NCBI GenBank assembly: GCA_000149265.1
Contig: CH003205.1
Span: 254,607 to 318,606 of the forward strand
Reading direction: 5' to 3'
Origin: Ciona savignyi
Lineage: Eukaryota > Chordata > Ascidiacea > Phlebobranchia > Cionidae
Length of the DNA stretch: 64,000 bases
In this document: one piece after another, positions 11,622 through 22,362 of the stretch
Layout of the letters: the number at the start of each line of letters is the position of its first letter
Position numbering within the stretch: the stretch's first letter is position 1
The notes under the pieces: model-generated
What the model was told of the DNA's origin: nothing
The model's database searches: none
What the model saw: only the letters and a program-made list of their open reading frames with translations
Position numbers and translations under genes: made by a program

Positions 11622-11864
11622 CGACCGGTTAGGTGCGACGACGAATGGTTTCAGATTCGAAACTGGTCGCTAGCCAGTCGGTTGTGTTCTTGGGCAAGGC
11701 ACTTAACGGACATTGCCTGTATCTAGCGGATTAGTGGGTTCTACCAAATTAAAGGAACGTGTTTATCATACACAACACACTACAATAGCTTCAATAACCC
11801 GACGGACGCCCGTGTGTTAACGCCCTCGGTTTCCCCATTCACGAGGATAAACATAAATATCCTT
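11622..11864 (+). mobile_element. SINE family 1 copy
   Basis: The tRNA-like head at CCGACCGGTTAGG is followed by the conserved blocks TTGGGCAAGGCACTTAACGG, GGGTTCTACCAAATT and CACACTACAATAGCTTC. It ends ACGAGGATAAACATAAATATCC. Confidence 0.7.
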
Positions 11865-12196
11865 CTTCTTCACTGTTTTCATGTATAACATTAACCGAAA
11901 ATGCGTCTCAATGTGCTAAAATATACAATCATGTATGGGTTTCCATGGATCTATCCATGACAAAGCCGTATAGCAGTGTAATACCACGAAGATGAGAATA
12001 TCAAAACAAACACGACTATTTACAGTGTTTTAAAACCGTGAAACGATTCCTATGCATGAAACTTACAGTGATATTTACCGTGATTGCACAAAGAAAGGAT
12101 ATTGCAACGCAGAAAAGGAACGTTTTGCGACAAAGATGGTTATAAATAAATTGGAGAAGACTGGCGGTATGATAAAACGAAACCTGAAACGTCACC

Positions 12197-13601
12197 ATGA
12201 AGATCGTTGTTTGCTTTGCGTCCATCGTTTTAGTCGCAACACTGACCGAAGGTAAGTTGTAATTGTAGCCAGATCTTTGTTCATGCGAAACTGATTATTT
12301 ATGTTTAGGATTAATATGCCTAACATGCCAAAACGCGAGGAACATCGAACAGTGTCAAAGGCAAGGTCAGATCGTGCACTGTCGCGGAAATCAGGTATGT
12401 TTTCGTGTGTTAAACTGATATTGTCTAGTTGCGCTACGTATCACGTTCAAGCATTTACAATTGATTGATTACCCGGAATTAAAATATTAAAATCCAAAAC
12501 GTAAAATATCATAGAAGCTTGGTTATATTTGGCCACTGTCGTTTTGCTAATTTATTATGCTTAAAAGAAGAAACCCACTTACTTACGCAGAAATCATGCC
12601 AAACACAAATTCGAAGCGACCCACAAGGATTACGAATTTCGAAAGAATGCAAGCAACGAGAAGCATGTATTAATAATAAAGCGCAGGTAAGACGTTACAG
12701 CTATAAAATCACATTGTGCGTGATAAGTCGGACAAACCGCTCGCGATCTGGCGCGCAAGTGCGTGGTCCCAAAAGAGGGAAACAACTATCCGCTAAAGTG
12801 TACGGTCGTGTGGCCAAATGGTTAACTCAACCGATATATATAATGACTCTTATACAAAAACGGTCCGAGTAACGAGCCCACCGTGGGTTCGAAACTTGGC
12901 TCGGTTAAAAAAAAACTATCCGCTGAAGTGGAATCTTCTGTACGGAAATGCGTCAAGCCGTCAGCCGAACGTCAACTTGCGAGTCGCTTGTCTTTTGAAT
13001 ACAGGGTTGAACTATTCTGTTTTAATAAAACATGCTTGATCGATCGAAAATGCATGCGGTGTATGCTTCCACGCTTTTCCGCTTCACAACAAAATACAAA
13101 CTTTTTGCGATGCAAATAAAACAGCGTTCACACTCACACACATTCACGTAAAACAAACAAAACAGATAAAACAACTCTTGTTTATTTAGTCATAATAACT
13201 TAATATTTTGCAGAACAACAGACCTGCTTGGAACCCGACCCAGTGCAGTACAATACATGGCTCAGTGTGTACGTGCTGTTGTTACACGGACAACTGTAAT
13301 TTCAATTCCTTATTCTGCCCATCCCGTAAGACTGAATGTGAGTTGCTTTAAATCACTTGTTTTAAAATATTATTATTTCAAAGGTCCGACTACTACAACC
13401 ATTCGTCCAACGACAACGGAAGACCCAACACCACCCCCAATAGTTACTACAACAAACATAAAAACTACAACGGAAGATCCGACTGCTACAACACCACGCG
13501 CAATAGTTAGTACAACAAACATAAGAAGAATGACAACGGAAGTTGAAACAACTGCAATGTCTACAGCACCAAATGTAGTGCGGGCCATCGGGGCGAAATG
13601 A
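12197..13601 (+). CDS. Secreted three-finger (Ly6/uPAR-like) protein with Thr-rich tail
   Basis: Five exons by GT/AG sites and phase: 12197-12251, 12309-12394, 12591-12686, 13214-13337, 13384-13601; they join to 192 codons plus stop. Exon 1 is a signal peptide (MKIVVCFASIVLVATLTEG). Exons 2-4 carry a cysteine pattern of the Ly6/uPAR/CD59 family: LICLTCQNAR, IVHCRGN, SCQTQI, KECKQREAC and the closing CCCYTDNCN, which holds the family's CCxxDxCN signature. Exon 5 is a tail of TTT.EDP-type Thr/Pro repeats, probably O-glycosylated. No hydrophobic GPI signal is seen at the C-terminus, so I expect a secreted rather than anchored protein. ATG 12197 has a CACC leader. An AATAAA lies about 160 bases after the stop. 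A SINE sits in intron 3. The ligand is unknown. Confidence 0.72.
12801..12913 (+). mobile_element. SINE family 2 copy with 17-bp target duplication
   Basis: A 113-bp tRNA-derived element with GTGGCCAAATGGTTAA (A-box region) and GTGGGTTCGAAACT (B box), ending in a short A-run. It is flanked by AACTATCCGCTAAAGTG (12784-12800) and AACTATCCGCTGAAGTG (12914-12930), a 17-bp duplication with one mismatch. That is clear evidence of retroposition. It lies in intron 3 of the Ly6-like gene. Confidence 0.82.
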
Positions 13602-13759
13602 CAATGTAGTAGTGCGACATTACATGATCATCGTATCCCCACCACTCACTTCCATGTCTTTTTACTCATGATCAACACTATATTCGCTTTCTCCAATCTT
13701 GACGGGTTATCTTGAATGTTTACGTCATTAATTCCTCATTAACTCATGACGTTACCTTG

Positions 13760-13770
13760 TCTAATAAAAA
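13760..13770 (+). terminator. Polyadenylation signal of the Ly6-like gene
   Basis: TCTAATAAAAAAAT lies about 160 bases past the stop codon, the first AATAAA on this strand after the gene. Confidence 0.5.
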
Positions 13771-13887
13771 AATACAACTCTCGTTAGTCAGCTGTTATAT
13801 ATTGAGGTGCAGATCGTCCGTCGACTATAAAGCGCCATGCGAAAGGTCTATATCACTCAAATTCATATAGATTCCTTATAATATCCT

Positions 13888-14080
13888 ACCGGTTAGTCTG
13901 GCTTATAGTGCGACGCCTTTCGATCGAAAGGTTGCAGGTTCAAAACCGAAATTGAAGGAACGTGTAATAATACACAACACACTGCAATAGCTCAGGTAAT
14001 CCGACGGTGGGTGCGAGGTGATCTGACGATTGCTCGTGTGATAACCCCCTTGCTTTTCCCATTCACGGAGATAAACATGA
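13888..14080 (+). mobile_element. SINE family 1 copy, internally deleted
   Basis: Head TACCGGTTAGTCTGG and GATCGAAAGGTTGCAGG, then a jump to ATTGAAGGAACGTG: the middle block GGGCAAGGCACTTTACGG is missing. The 3' end CATTCACGGAGATAAACATG is present. Confidence 0.7.
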
Positions 14081-14649
14081 AGAAAGAGAGGTAAAGAAGC
14101 TCGCCATTTATAACCCCATTACAGTTCTACGAAATAAATTGAATTAATAATTTTTAATTTTCTATACCTCGTGTCCCCAAACCGGTTTCTGAGCTGCCTT
14201 CACTCAGCAATCATAAAACCGATAAGCTCACGACACGCCAACCACATACTTCACATCCACATTATTTGGTAGATATTCAGGAACATGCTATATAACCGTT
14301 GCTTTGCGGCAATTATTGCAATTGGTTTATTTCTGATACTAAATAAAAGAAAAATCGATTCATTTTTTTGCGTTTTTACAAGAGCGTATACGAAAAAATA
14401 TATTGCAAACAAATAAGTCACAGCTTCATAAAAATAAGGAAAAGAGGGCACTTTGCTACTTAAAAGCAACCGGAAATTGTAAATAAATAAATAATGTTTT
14501 ACTGAAGCGAAACTTGGCTTTGGGTTAATTATGAACAGCAGAATTTGCTGTGGCTGCTTCAGGCTCCGTGGCGTAGGGAGTGACGTAACTGAACGAGGTC
14601 AGAAGAGGATGAATCGTAGAGTCAACGATGAACGTGGAGAACGGGTTAT
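14081..14649. other. Region between the convergent genes
   Basis: No gene seen. It probably holds the 3' UTR of the minus-strand transporter. An AATAAA on - overlaps that gene's stop codon (14649-14654), which would give an extremely short 3' UTR if used. Confidence 0.4.
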
Positions 14650-16095
14650 TTATTCCACTGAATCGTCGTCTTTTTCTAAAAGAGCCGTATCCTCACTCAC
14701 TTGGTTACAAGCGTTCAGTCTAAGGTACGGAGGGCGGATTATGCCGATCACGATCGCCGCAATCGCCGTCATTGCAACCGGGAATCCAGTAGACGCGGTT
14801 GGTCCTATGTAGGTGAGCATCTCCCGCCCGATAATGGGGTAAATGAGACGGAAAATTCCCATCCCTATAATGTTCACCATCGTCACTAACATCGTAGGTT
14901 TGGGGTACGTGACCTCGACGAGCAACTCGAACAGCGATGTGTTCGCCATCCCGAGAAACAAGCCCAAAACCACAACGCCAGCGTAAACACATTCTAAAAG
15001 TCGCAGTCTAATACCAATCAATATAACCACGCACGACAGGCACTCGAAGAAAATACTGTAAAATACGATTTCGCGGAATTTTTTCGTCCGTGTAATTATC
15101 GGTCCGGCGATAAATCCGCCAATGGTGTAGGTAATCCAGCCCCCCATTAATACCAACCCAGCCTTTTTGTTCAGGCTTGTATTATTCGCGAAAGTTGTTT
15201 TTAAAATGGATGATAGCAATACGCTGTTGTTTCTTAAAACGGGATTTACAGCTGCAAACGCGAACCATACGGCAACGAAGTACTTGTTCATGAATAATTC
15301 CTTAATCACACATTTGTAGTCTTTTAGTGCGTCTTTGAAGTTCTGGTCCCGCAGGTTGGAGTTCATGTTCTTCTGTTTGGCGTTCGCTTGCGCCACGCTG
15401 GGGGGTAAAGGAGGTGCATCTTTGACCGCCAACAAAACCGCGATCGTCAGTAGCAGCGCCAGCAGTGTGAAGGCAATAAACATAATTGTGAGTCTGGACC
15501 CGATCTCGACCACCGGCATTGACGTGCTCACCAACGCAGGAGTCAAAATCGAGCCGACTGATTCCCCGACCCCACGACCGACCACTTGTAACGCCACCGC
15601 CGTCGCTACTTCGTTGCTGGGAAACCACAACGCAGCTGTTGGTGGTGGAATCGACCATGAGATGATATTACTGAACCCCATGATTGTTTGGCCAGCTATA
15701 ATGGCGATGAATCCCGCCCTGGTCGAGCACCCGGCTGTGGTAAGAGCGAATCCAAGCATCAGAGACGCGGTCATTATAATGTACGAGTTTCTGAAACCTA
15801 GTCTGGATGTGGCCCACGACAGCGGTAATGACATTGATAGGAAGACGACAGACTGTGTCAAAATGAACCAGTCAACCTGCCACGGTCGTACGTCGAGATA
15901 CCTCACAAAAACGCTGTTTATAGGACCGTAACATGACTGGTTGAATCCGCGAAGGAAAATAGCGGTGCACGAGATGCTTAGTATGATCCATCTTCGAGTG
16001 TACACTTGCGTCTCGTATTCGCAGCTTTGCTTTGAACATTGGGAGACTTCATTCACGACTTCATCGTCGTTCGAGTATCCCTCGTTCTCGGTCAT
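14650..16095 (-). CDS. MFS transporter, SLC49 (FLVCR)-like, single exon
   Basis: The frame runs on - without introns; the first ATG is at 16095, giving 481 aa (MTENEGYSNDDEV...). The frame is open about 14 codons upstream, but only from a TTG. After a cytosolic N-tail of about 33 residues comes YTRRWIILSISCTAIFLRG, then VDWFILTQSVVFL, GQTIMGFSNIISWSIPP, AALWFPSNEVATAVALQVVG and VGSILTPALV. A long charged central loop with QANAKQKN is followed by a second six-helix half. The YxRRW opening, the VDW loop and the AxWF...ATA stretch recall the SLC49/FLVCR group, whose studied members move haem or choline; the substrate here is unknown. Two six-helix bundles and length agree with the family. A possible splice acceptor (CACTCAG) lies 20 bases before the ATG, which could serve cis or leader trans-splicing. 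It is convergent with the Ly6-like gene. Confidence 0.78.
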   Translation of the reverse strand: MTENEGYSNDDEVVNEVSQCSKQSCEYETQVYTRRWIILSISCTAIFLRGFNQSCYGPINSVFVRYLDVRPWQVDWFILTQSVVFLSMSLPLSWATSRLGFRNSYIIMTASLMLGFALTTAGCSTRAGFIAIIAGQTIMGFSNIISWSIPPPTAALWFPSNEVATAVALQVVGRGVGESVGSILTPALVSTSMPVVEIGSRLTIMFIAFTLLALLLTIAVLLAVKDAPPLPPSVAQANAKQKNMNSNLRDQNFKDALKDYKCVIKELFMNKYFVAVWFAFAAVNPVLRNNSVLLSSILKTTFANNTSLNKKAGLVLMGGWITYTIGGFIAGPIITRTKKFREIVFYSIFFECLSCVVILIGIRLRLLECVYAGVVVLGLFLGMANTSLFELLVEVTYPKPTMLVTMVNIIGMGIFRLIYPIIGREMLTYIGPTASTGFPVAMTAIAAIVIGIIRPPYLRLNACNQVSEDTALLEKDDDSVE

Positions 16096-17004
16096 TTCTG
16101 ATTGAGAACTGCTGAGTGTATAATTGAATGCACTCAAATATTTCAGTTATACAAGTTATGCTTTATACCTGCGACTGTAAAAAATATGACCTTGTTAAAC
16201 GAGTCAGGAACATCATGTAACCTGATACCTGAATCTATACAACTTCCTAATGAATCATCGCCCTTAGTATTAATCATTCCAGTCTATATACCTCGCCTTT
16301 TCACACATGGACATTTGTATATCAGAAGTGAATTTCAAGAATTTTTTCTGTCACGCGTAGCTTTTGTTATGGCGGAAACAGTCTTGATATAAACATAACT
16401 AAGTATATACAGTTACAATCAAAGCTTTCTTTTATTATAAGCAGTTACACATCACAAATCGTTATGAAATACAAGCACAATAAAACGCGATACTCACATA
16501 CCGTGTTATTGATTTTATACCCATATCTGTTATATCGACCGTTTTACATTGACGTAAAAAAGATATGAAAAGCGACCGTAATTACTGGGATTGAAAAGGT
16601 AGTATTTGGGCGACTTTTTACTGGGATTGATTGGTTAATTAAACTAAAACTGAACACTTTCCGAGATTTTTAGACACAATATACACTGCAGGCAGTTATG
16701 TAACCTGTTTGTTGATACGTGATAACCTAACGAGTTCCCATGTGATATTAAACCTTGCATTTCTTCATTTACGTAGATAAAACAAGAATACACCACAACT
16801 TACTATAATACTACTTGCGGGCACACGTAAAACATTTTCTTTTGAGCGCACACGTAAGTAACAAACAAACCAAACAGAATGATAGATGTCGCGGGAAACG
16901 CTTGAATCCGACGACCGGATGGTAACTTCTATTACGAAACAATGCGATTGTTGGTAGTTTCCTTAACAATACTGCTTAACAATGTAATTTCTTTATGATT
17001 TAAG
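16096..17004. other. Upstream region of the SLC49-like gene
   Basis: AT-rich, no convincing frame. It presumably contains the promoter or 5' UTR on the minus strand; no specific motif is claimed. Confidence 0.4.
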
Positions 17005-17267
17005 TCCGGCAGCGCGTCGCCTTTCAGTGGAAGGGTGGCAGGTACGAAACTGGTTGCCAGCTAGTTAGTTGTGTCCTTGGGCAAGGCACTTTACGGACAT
17101 TGGCTGAACCCAGCGGATTAATGGGTTCTACTAAATTGAAAGAACGTCTGAATCGTACACAAAACACTGCAATAGCTCCGGTAACCCGATGGTGGGCGAT
17201 GTGATTTAACGATTGCACGTATGTTAACCGCTTTGGTTTTCCCACTTATGCAGATAAACGTTAATAT
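17005..17267 (+). mobile_element. SINE family 1 copy, full length
   Basis: All blocks are present: the head at CCGGCAGCGCGTCGCC, TTGGGCAAGGCACTTTACGG, GGGTTCTACTAAATTGAA, GCAATAGCTCCGGTAACCCG and the end CCACTTATGCAGATAAACG. Confidence 0.75.
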
Positions 17268-17887
17268 ACTATTCTAAATCACAATAGCAGTTGTTTACTA
17301 ATTTGACAATGGAAACGTAAAATATTATGACGAATACTTTTGTTAAAGCTACTTTTTAATACGAATTCTACCCAGACGGATATCCATACCAAACCACTAT
17401 ATAATGCAATAGTTTCGGCAACTCAAGAATGGACTATATTCAGAGATACTCATGTATATAAACTTTCATCACTGAATTCCCTCCAAAGTATAAATGGAGC
17501 ACTTCCAACCATGCATCAGACGAACGCTGCATTCAAACGATAATAAATAATGAATTTCCGAATGGTTTCAATAGTATCCTGCCTTGTATAATTATAATGA
17601 GTTTGGAATATCAATCTGCACCCAAAATGGAGGAAGTGATTAATCTGGTGCTGGTTCGGTCGTTATAAGGTCTGATATATGCCCTCTGCCGTTCTATCAA
17701 CCTACACACAATATCGATGATAAACCATGCGAAGGAACCGGGCGCGGTAACCGATTGTATCCCAAGTCTATTAACGAATATTATTTACCCGTGTAACTAT
17801 AGATTACCGACACGAAGTTATACACGAATCAACCATTCACGTGCACTTTTAACGCCTGCAACTCGAATTCGGGTTATACATAAACAG

Positions 17888-18066
17888 TCAATTTACTTGC
17901 ATTATACTTACCTGAAACTCAACTGTTAGCGCAACGATACACATATACAATCTATTCACTTGCATGTTGCATTACATACACCTGAAACTCCACTGTTGGC
18001 ATGGATAAAGGCACATATACTTCATTCACTTGCATTATCCATACCTGAAAGTCGACTATAGGCACG
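17888..18066. repeat. Three tandem copies of a 60-70 bp unit
   Basis: Each unit runs from a (T)TCACTTGCAT-like start through ACCTGAAA.TC.ACT.T..GC to a CACATATAC-like end. Copies are diverged and differ by small indels. Confidence 0.65.
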
Positions 18067-18125
18067 AGAAAAGTAACTAACTAATCAACAACATACACCG
18101 GATCAGTTAACATGTCTTGCTCAAA

Positions 18126-18370
18126 TCAACTAGGCAGCAACTATGCTGGCGCCGCAGGCGTGTGAACATAAACAGCGTGATCGATGAAGTACCTCGGGCC
18201 GGATCCACTCAGAGACATGATTGAGCGACGACCGATGTTACTTTCATAAAAGTGAGCGTGAGCGATAGGCCCTAACGACCACATATCCTGTTTAACTCTC
18301 ACGTTTTGCTTAGACTTCCACAAGCATTTTCCAACACTGTCAATGGGACCATTCGATGTAACCGTGTTTC
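18126..18370 (-). CDS. Possible terminal exon of an unidentified gene
   Basis: A minus-strand frame of about 75 codons runs from 18370 down to a stop at about 18141 and is richer in G+C than its surroundings. It contains CLWKSKQNVRVKQDMWSLGP, then IGRRSIMSLSGSGPRYFIDH and ends VHTPAAPA. There is no obvious start. A weak CATTGACAG acceptor-like site lies at its upstream side, so it would have to be a last exon. I recognise no family. It could equally be a decayed gene or chance. Confidence 0.22.
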
Positions 18371-18935
18371 GTTACCTCACATTATTGCGCCGATATCTAC
18401 CAAATTATAAAACACAACAAATGCTTTTAATGATGCATTTAATAATAACATCTGTATTAAACCTTGGCTAAATCGCAGCTAAATTAAACGCGTATTTCCT
18501 AAAACTCAACATGGTGTTTTAGACTGTTCGTTAACCCACGGGCATAACTACGTACAAAACGGAGTGATGTAGGCCTATGATGCTAAAAATACTCCTTTTG
18601 AACGAAGGAAAATTATGTCCGTTAGTTTGCAATCTAGCAAGTACGTCGCTCAATCTAAAAGAGCATCAAAGAGGTTTAGACAGTTGGAAGGTTAGTGTAT
18701 CGAAACATACTGATATATAGTGGGTTGTGTCCTTGTTTAAGGGCTGTTACGGGATATAGGCCTATACAGCATTTATTGCGCAAATGAAAAGGGCAGAATA
18801 AAAAAAACAGAAACAAGCAGCATGTAGCCCTACAATTTTACAATGATTTTCACCGTCCTATAATAACGAGGACAAAAAATAATAACGATAGTTTGTTGTG
18901 ATATCGGTTTAACTTGATGCCAATAATTCTTTTAC

Positions 18936-19014
18936 TAGTGACCAGTTTTGAACTTGCAAACTTTCGGCTGAAAGGCGACGCACTAAACCACCAGACTAAC
19001 CCGTCGGACGCTAA
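18936..19014 (-). mobile_element. SINE family 1 head fragment
   Basis: On the minus strand it holds the tRNA-like head only (GGTTAGTCTGGTGGTTTAG, CAGCCGAAAGTTTGCAAGTT). The body is missing or too diverged. Confidence 0.5.
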
Positions 19015-19239
19015 ACCATCATACTAACTAGAGAGTGTCAACCACCTGTTTAACCACCACTATTTGTAAAACACATGTTGTATGCCATATATTTATGCTA
19101 CAGGCTCCCTTGTAACCACAACTTGTATTTTATACATTGAATATGTAGTTTGTTTCTGCAAGCATAAACGCATGGGTCCCATAGTTATCAAACCAAATTC
19201 CCTCTCCATATGTAGTTAAAAAAAGAATAAACGTCTTAA

Positions 19240-20838
19240 ATTTACGAACATTTTCACCACAAATGCTTTAAATTAAACCTTCGTTTCAAGCGCCGAAGTG
19301 AAATGAAGCTAAATTGCCAAAACAGTCCGATTTAGTTTTTCATGGTATCAGGGAATTCCCCTAGGTTTAGTAGATAAGTTTCTGTTTTTACATATGTGGG
19401 TCATGTTATGTAACAATTCTTAAAGTTTTAATCTGATTTGTAGACTCCTTGTTGGAGATGTCAGTGCGATATGGCATGCCTGTCACAATCTTAAATTAGG
19501 AACATAACTTTGTTTTTAACGTAATTACCCTATGTAAATGTTTTCTTCTTCTTTTATTTGGCACATACTGTCTAATGGTCTAACATTTCACCAAATTTAA
19601 ATATAGTTAGAGCAGCCGTTTAAGCGCTATATGCCCCAAAAAGCTAATTTATTGGAAAAAAACCTTTTAGATTTTAACGTCTCAGGGGAATTCCCCTAGA
19701 TTCATTACCCAAAATTTTGATTTCTGCATATCTAGACCATGTTCTCTTACAAATGTCAAATTTTTTCTGCGATTCCATTACTACTTTTGGTAGATGTAGG
19801 GGCCACATGGCATGCTTGTCACAATAATGATTTGAGAACAAAATCCTATTTTTAAGGTATTTCCCTATAGGTAATTTTTTATTTTTCCTAAGTGATAAAT
19901 CAGTGACTAATGCACTTACATTTTAGAAAATCTGATTCTAATTGTAACAGCCGTTCAAGCGCTATGCCCAAAAAAGTCATTTTTTTAGAAAAAAATACCG
20001 TTTTGTTTTGTAACGACCCAGGGGAATTCCCCTGGATTTATTACCGGAAATTTGGGTTTCTGTATATCTAGACCATGTTTTCTAACAAATACCGAAGTTT
20101 CATTGCGATTCCATTTTTCCTTCTGGTAGATGTCGGGGCGACATGGCGTGCTTGTCACAATCATGATTTGAGAACATAATCTTATTGTTTAGGGTATTTC
20201 CCCAGGTATTTTTTTATTTCTTTTAAGGGTTAAATCAGTTACTAATGCACTTACATTTTACGAAATCTGATTCAAATTGTTGCTGTCGTTTAAGCGCTAT
20301 GCCCAAAAAAGCTAGTTTTTTAGAAAAAAATACCGTATTGTTTTGTAACGTTCCAGGGGAATTCCCCTGGATTTATCACCCAAAATTTTGGTTTCTGTTC
20401 ATCTAGAACATGTTATCTAACCAATACCAAAGTTTCATTGCGATTCCATTTTTCCTTCTGGTAGATATCGGGGCGACATGGCGTGCTTGTCACAATCATG
20501 ATTTAAGAACAAAATCCTATTGTTTAGGGTATTTCCCTAGGTAATTTTTTTATTTCTTCTTAGTGTTAAATCAGTTACTAATGCACTTACATTTCACCAA
20601 ATCTTATTCAAATTGGTGCTGTCGTTTAAGCGCTATGCCCCAAAAAGCGAATTTTTTTGAAAAAAATACCGTTTTGGTTTTTAACGTCCAAGGGGAATTC
20701 CCCTAGTTTGATCTCCCCAAATTTTGGTTTCTGTTCATTTAGAACATGTTGTCTAACAAATGGCGAAGTCTCATTGCGATTCCGTTATTCGTTCTGGTAG
20801 ATGTCGGGGCGACATGCTATGTCTGTCAAGCGTTTGAC
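19240..20838. repeat. 335-bp tandem satellite, about 4.7 units
   Basis: A landmark GGAATTCC recurs at 19352, 19687, 20023, 20358 and 20694, spacings 335, 336, 335 and 336. It lies in a palindrome; in the central units it is CCAGGGGAATTCCCCTGG, a perfect 18-bp one. Other shared blocks are GATTCCATT...TGGTAGATGTCGGGGCGACATGGC, CTTGTCACAATCATGATTT, AATCAGTTACTAATGCACTTACATTT and GTTTAAGCGCTATGCCC. The first unit is diverged and partial and the last is cut at about 20838 by a poly(A)-rich run. Confidence 0.92.
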
Positions 20839-20840
20839 GA

Positions 20841-20872
<32 letters not shown>

Positions 20873-20876
20873 CGGA
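20839..20876 (+). repeat. Poly(A)-rich run
   Basis: Nearly pure A over about 35 bases just after the satellite ends. It could be the tail of a retroposed sequence or replication slippage. Confidence 0.6.
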
Positions 20877-21724
20877 CAAAAACAATATGTGTCCCAATTT
20901 TTCAAATGGGACCCATAACAAGTTTTACTGCGTTCTTATTAAGTTTTCTTGTTGGGTGTTTTTTTATTGTGAACAACGCCCCCAGATATATATTTCCACA
21001 TTTGGCCATCAAGAGCAGTTTGAGTTTGATAATTGCTTTAATAGTTAGCCCGTGTGGTAACGTCCCTTGCGCTTTTTCGTTTATCGTGATAAATATTAAT
21101 ATCCTGTAATATTTATTTTATTAATAAATAAAAAAAACTGATTAGTGAAATGTAATGGGAAAATCTACATATCTGTTTTCTTGTAAGTTCGCCATGCATT
21201 AACTGTTTGGGTTACTTCTCTAAATCAACATTTTGCATGGCGACAGTGACTCAGCAAATTCCTTCTACAACAAAACAACTCCCAAGTAAGGACCAAAGAT
21301 TAGCTACTCGTAAAAGATTTTAACTTTTTAGTTCCGTCTTCCCTTTTCTGCGTTTTATATTTCTAGGTAATAGAAGTGAAATCCTTGATATGTAATATGC
21401 CGTTCTATGTTTATTAGACTGCGTTATTAATCTACTTTTGCATAAAAGCTTAACACATGATGTGAATGTGATATATCCCAAAATATTCTTTGTGCTAGGC
21501 AGAATTTAATTTGTCAACAACCAGGTAATTTTAATCAATATATATTTAGTGAGTTTGGCGTAAATCTACCTTATATTCTATAACTCTTTTAAGGTGGCGC
21601 CTGCGTTGATAACGATATTGTTGTTTAGTCTCCCATGTTAAACTAAAACTCATTTAAATTTGATATTCATTACCGAGTGCTTCGTCCTTAGAAATATTGT
21701 TATCAAATTAAATAATAATTATTT
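20877..21724. other. Intergenic, nothing recognised
   Basis: A hydrophobic frame at 20880-21109 follows the A-run, but without a motif or good start I do not call it a gene. Confidence 0.4.
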
Positions 21725-21925
21725 GGGTACCTCTAAATACTACAGGACCGCTTGGGCCACTTGGATCACTAAGATTGCTATGGAAAATAATTCTAACCCT
21801 GTCCCAAACACTAATCTCAACCCCAGAACGAACTTTAACCCCAACCCTAACATTAATATCATATCTTTTGTAATTACGAAGTGTAATAAGCGATTCAAGC
21901 GGTCCTGTAGTATTTAGAGGTACCG
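21725..21925 (+). mobile_element. hAT-type MITE, copy 2
   Basis: A 201-bp element with almost perfect inverted ends: GGTACCTCTAAATACTACAG at the left, its exact complement at the right, and the match continues to about 29 bp. It is flanked by AATTATTT (21717-21724) and AATTATTA (21926-21933), an 8-bp duplication with one mismatch. The interior matches copy 1 at 10448. It lies 0.4 kb upstream of ATP7. Confidence 0.88.
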
Positions 21926-21933
21926 AATTATTA

Positions 21934-22362
21934 TGTACTGAAATCGAGCAGTAAGATAATGTTCAATTTTTATTGAGAGGCTGCAGACTTTAACCATATA
22001 GGTTAACCACCACAACACCAATGTATCACTACCTTGGGACTATGGGCGCTGCTATAACACGACAATATAACTAAGCTTGAGATTAATACCATTCTGCAAC
22101 ACTATCTAATAGTGTTGAGTTTAAAACTACTCAAGTGTCAACATTTTTATGAATCAATGACCTTACAAATAGAAACTTATTAAATAACTTCATATTTAAT
22201 TTCCCTAGTTCATTTTTTTCCATTTACACTTCACTAATTAATATAGGTCTACGATATTGTTTTTTCACTTATACCTTATATGTTCCTTTCTTCAGATTGT
22301 AATAATAATTTGGTTGTAAATTAAGTTGTGATAATAAAGTGATTAATTGGGCTCCGACAATC
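21934..22362. other. ATP7 upstream region
   Basis: AT-rich; presumably contains the promoter or 5' UTR of the copper ATPase. A pyrimidine-rich TTTCTTCAG (about 22294) could be a splice acceptor for a 5' exon or leader. Confidence 0.35.

Noticed and set aside
13000-13120. Short Cys-rich frame between SINE and exon 4 of the Ly6-like gene
   Set aside because: No acceptor/donor in the right phase; including it would break the three-finger cysteine pattern.
13362-13604. Cys- or Val-rich minus-strand frames opposite the Thr-rich exon
   Set aside because: They are the mirror of the repetitive Thr codons; the plus-strand gene explains them.
15302-15931. Plus and minus frames of 118-198 codons overlapping the transporter
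   Set aside because: Shadows of the SLC49-like gene in other frames, with no motif of their own.
20746-21109. Lys-rich and hydrophobic frames through the poly(A) run
   Set aside because: The lysines come from the A-run and satellite end; no domain, no good start context, no splice sites that make sense.
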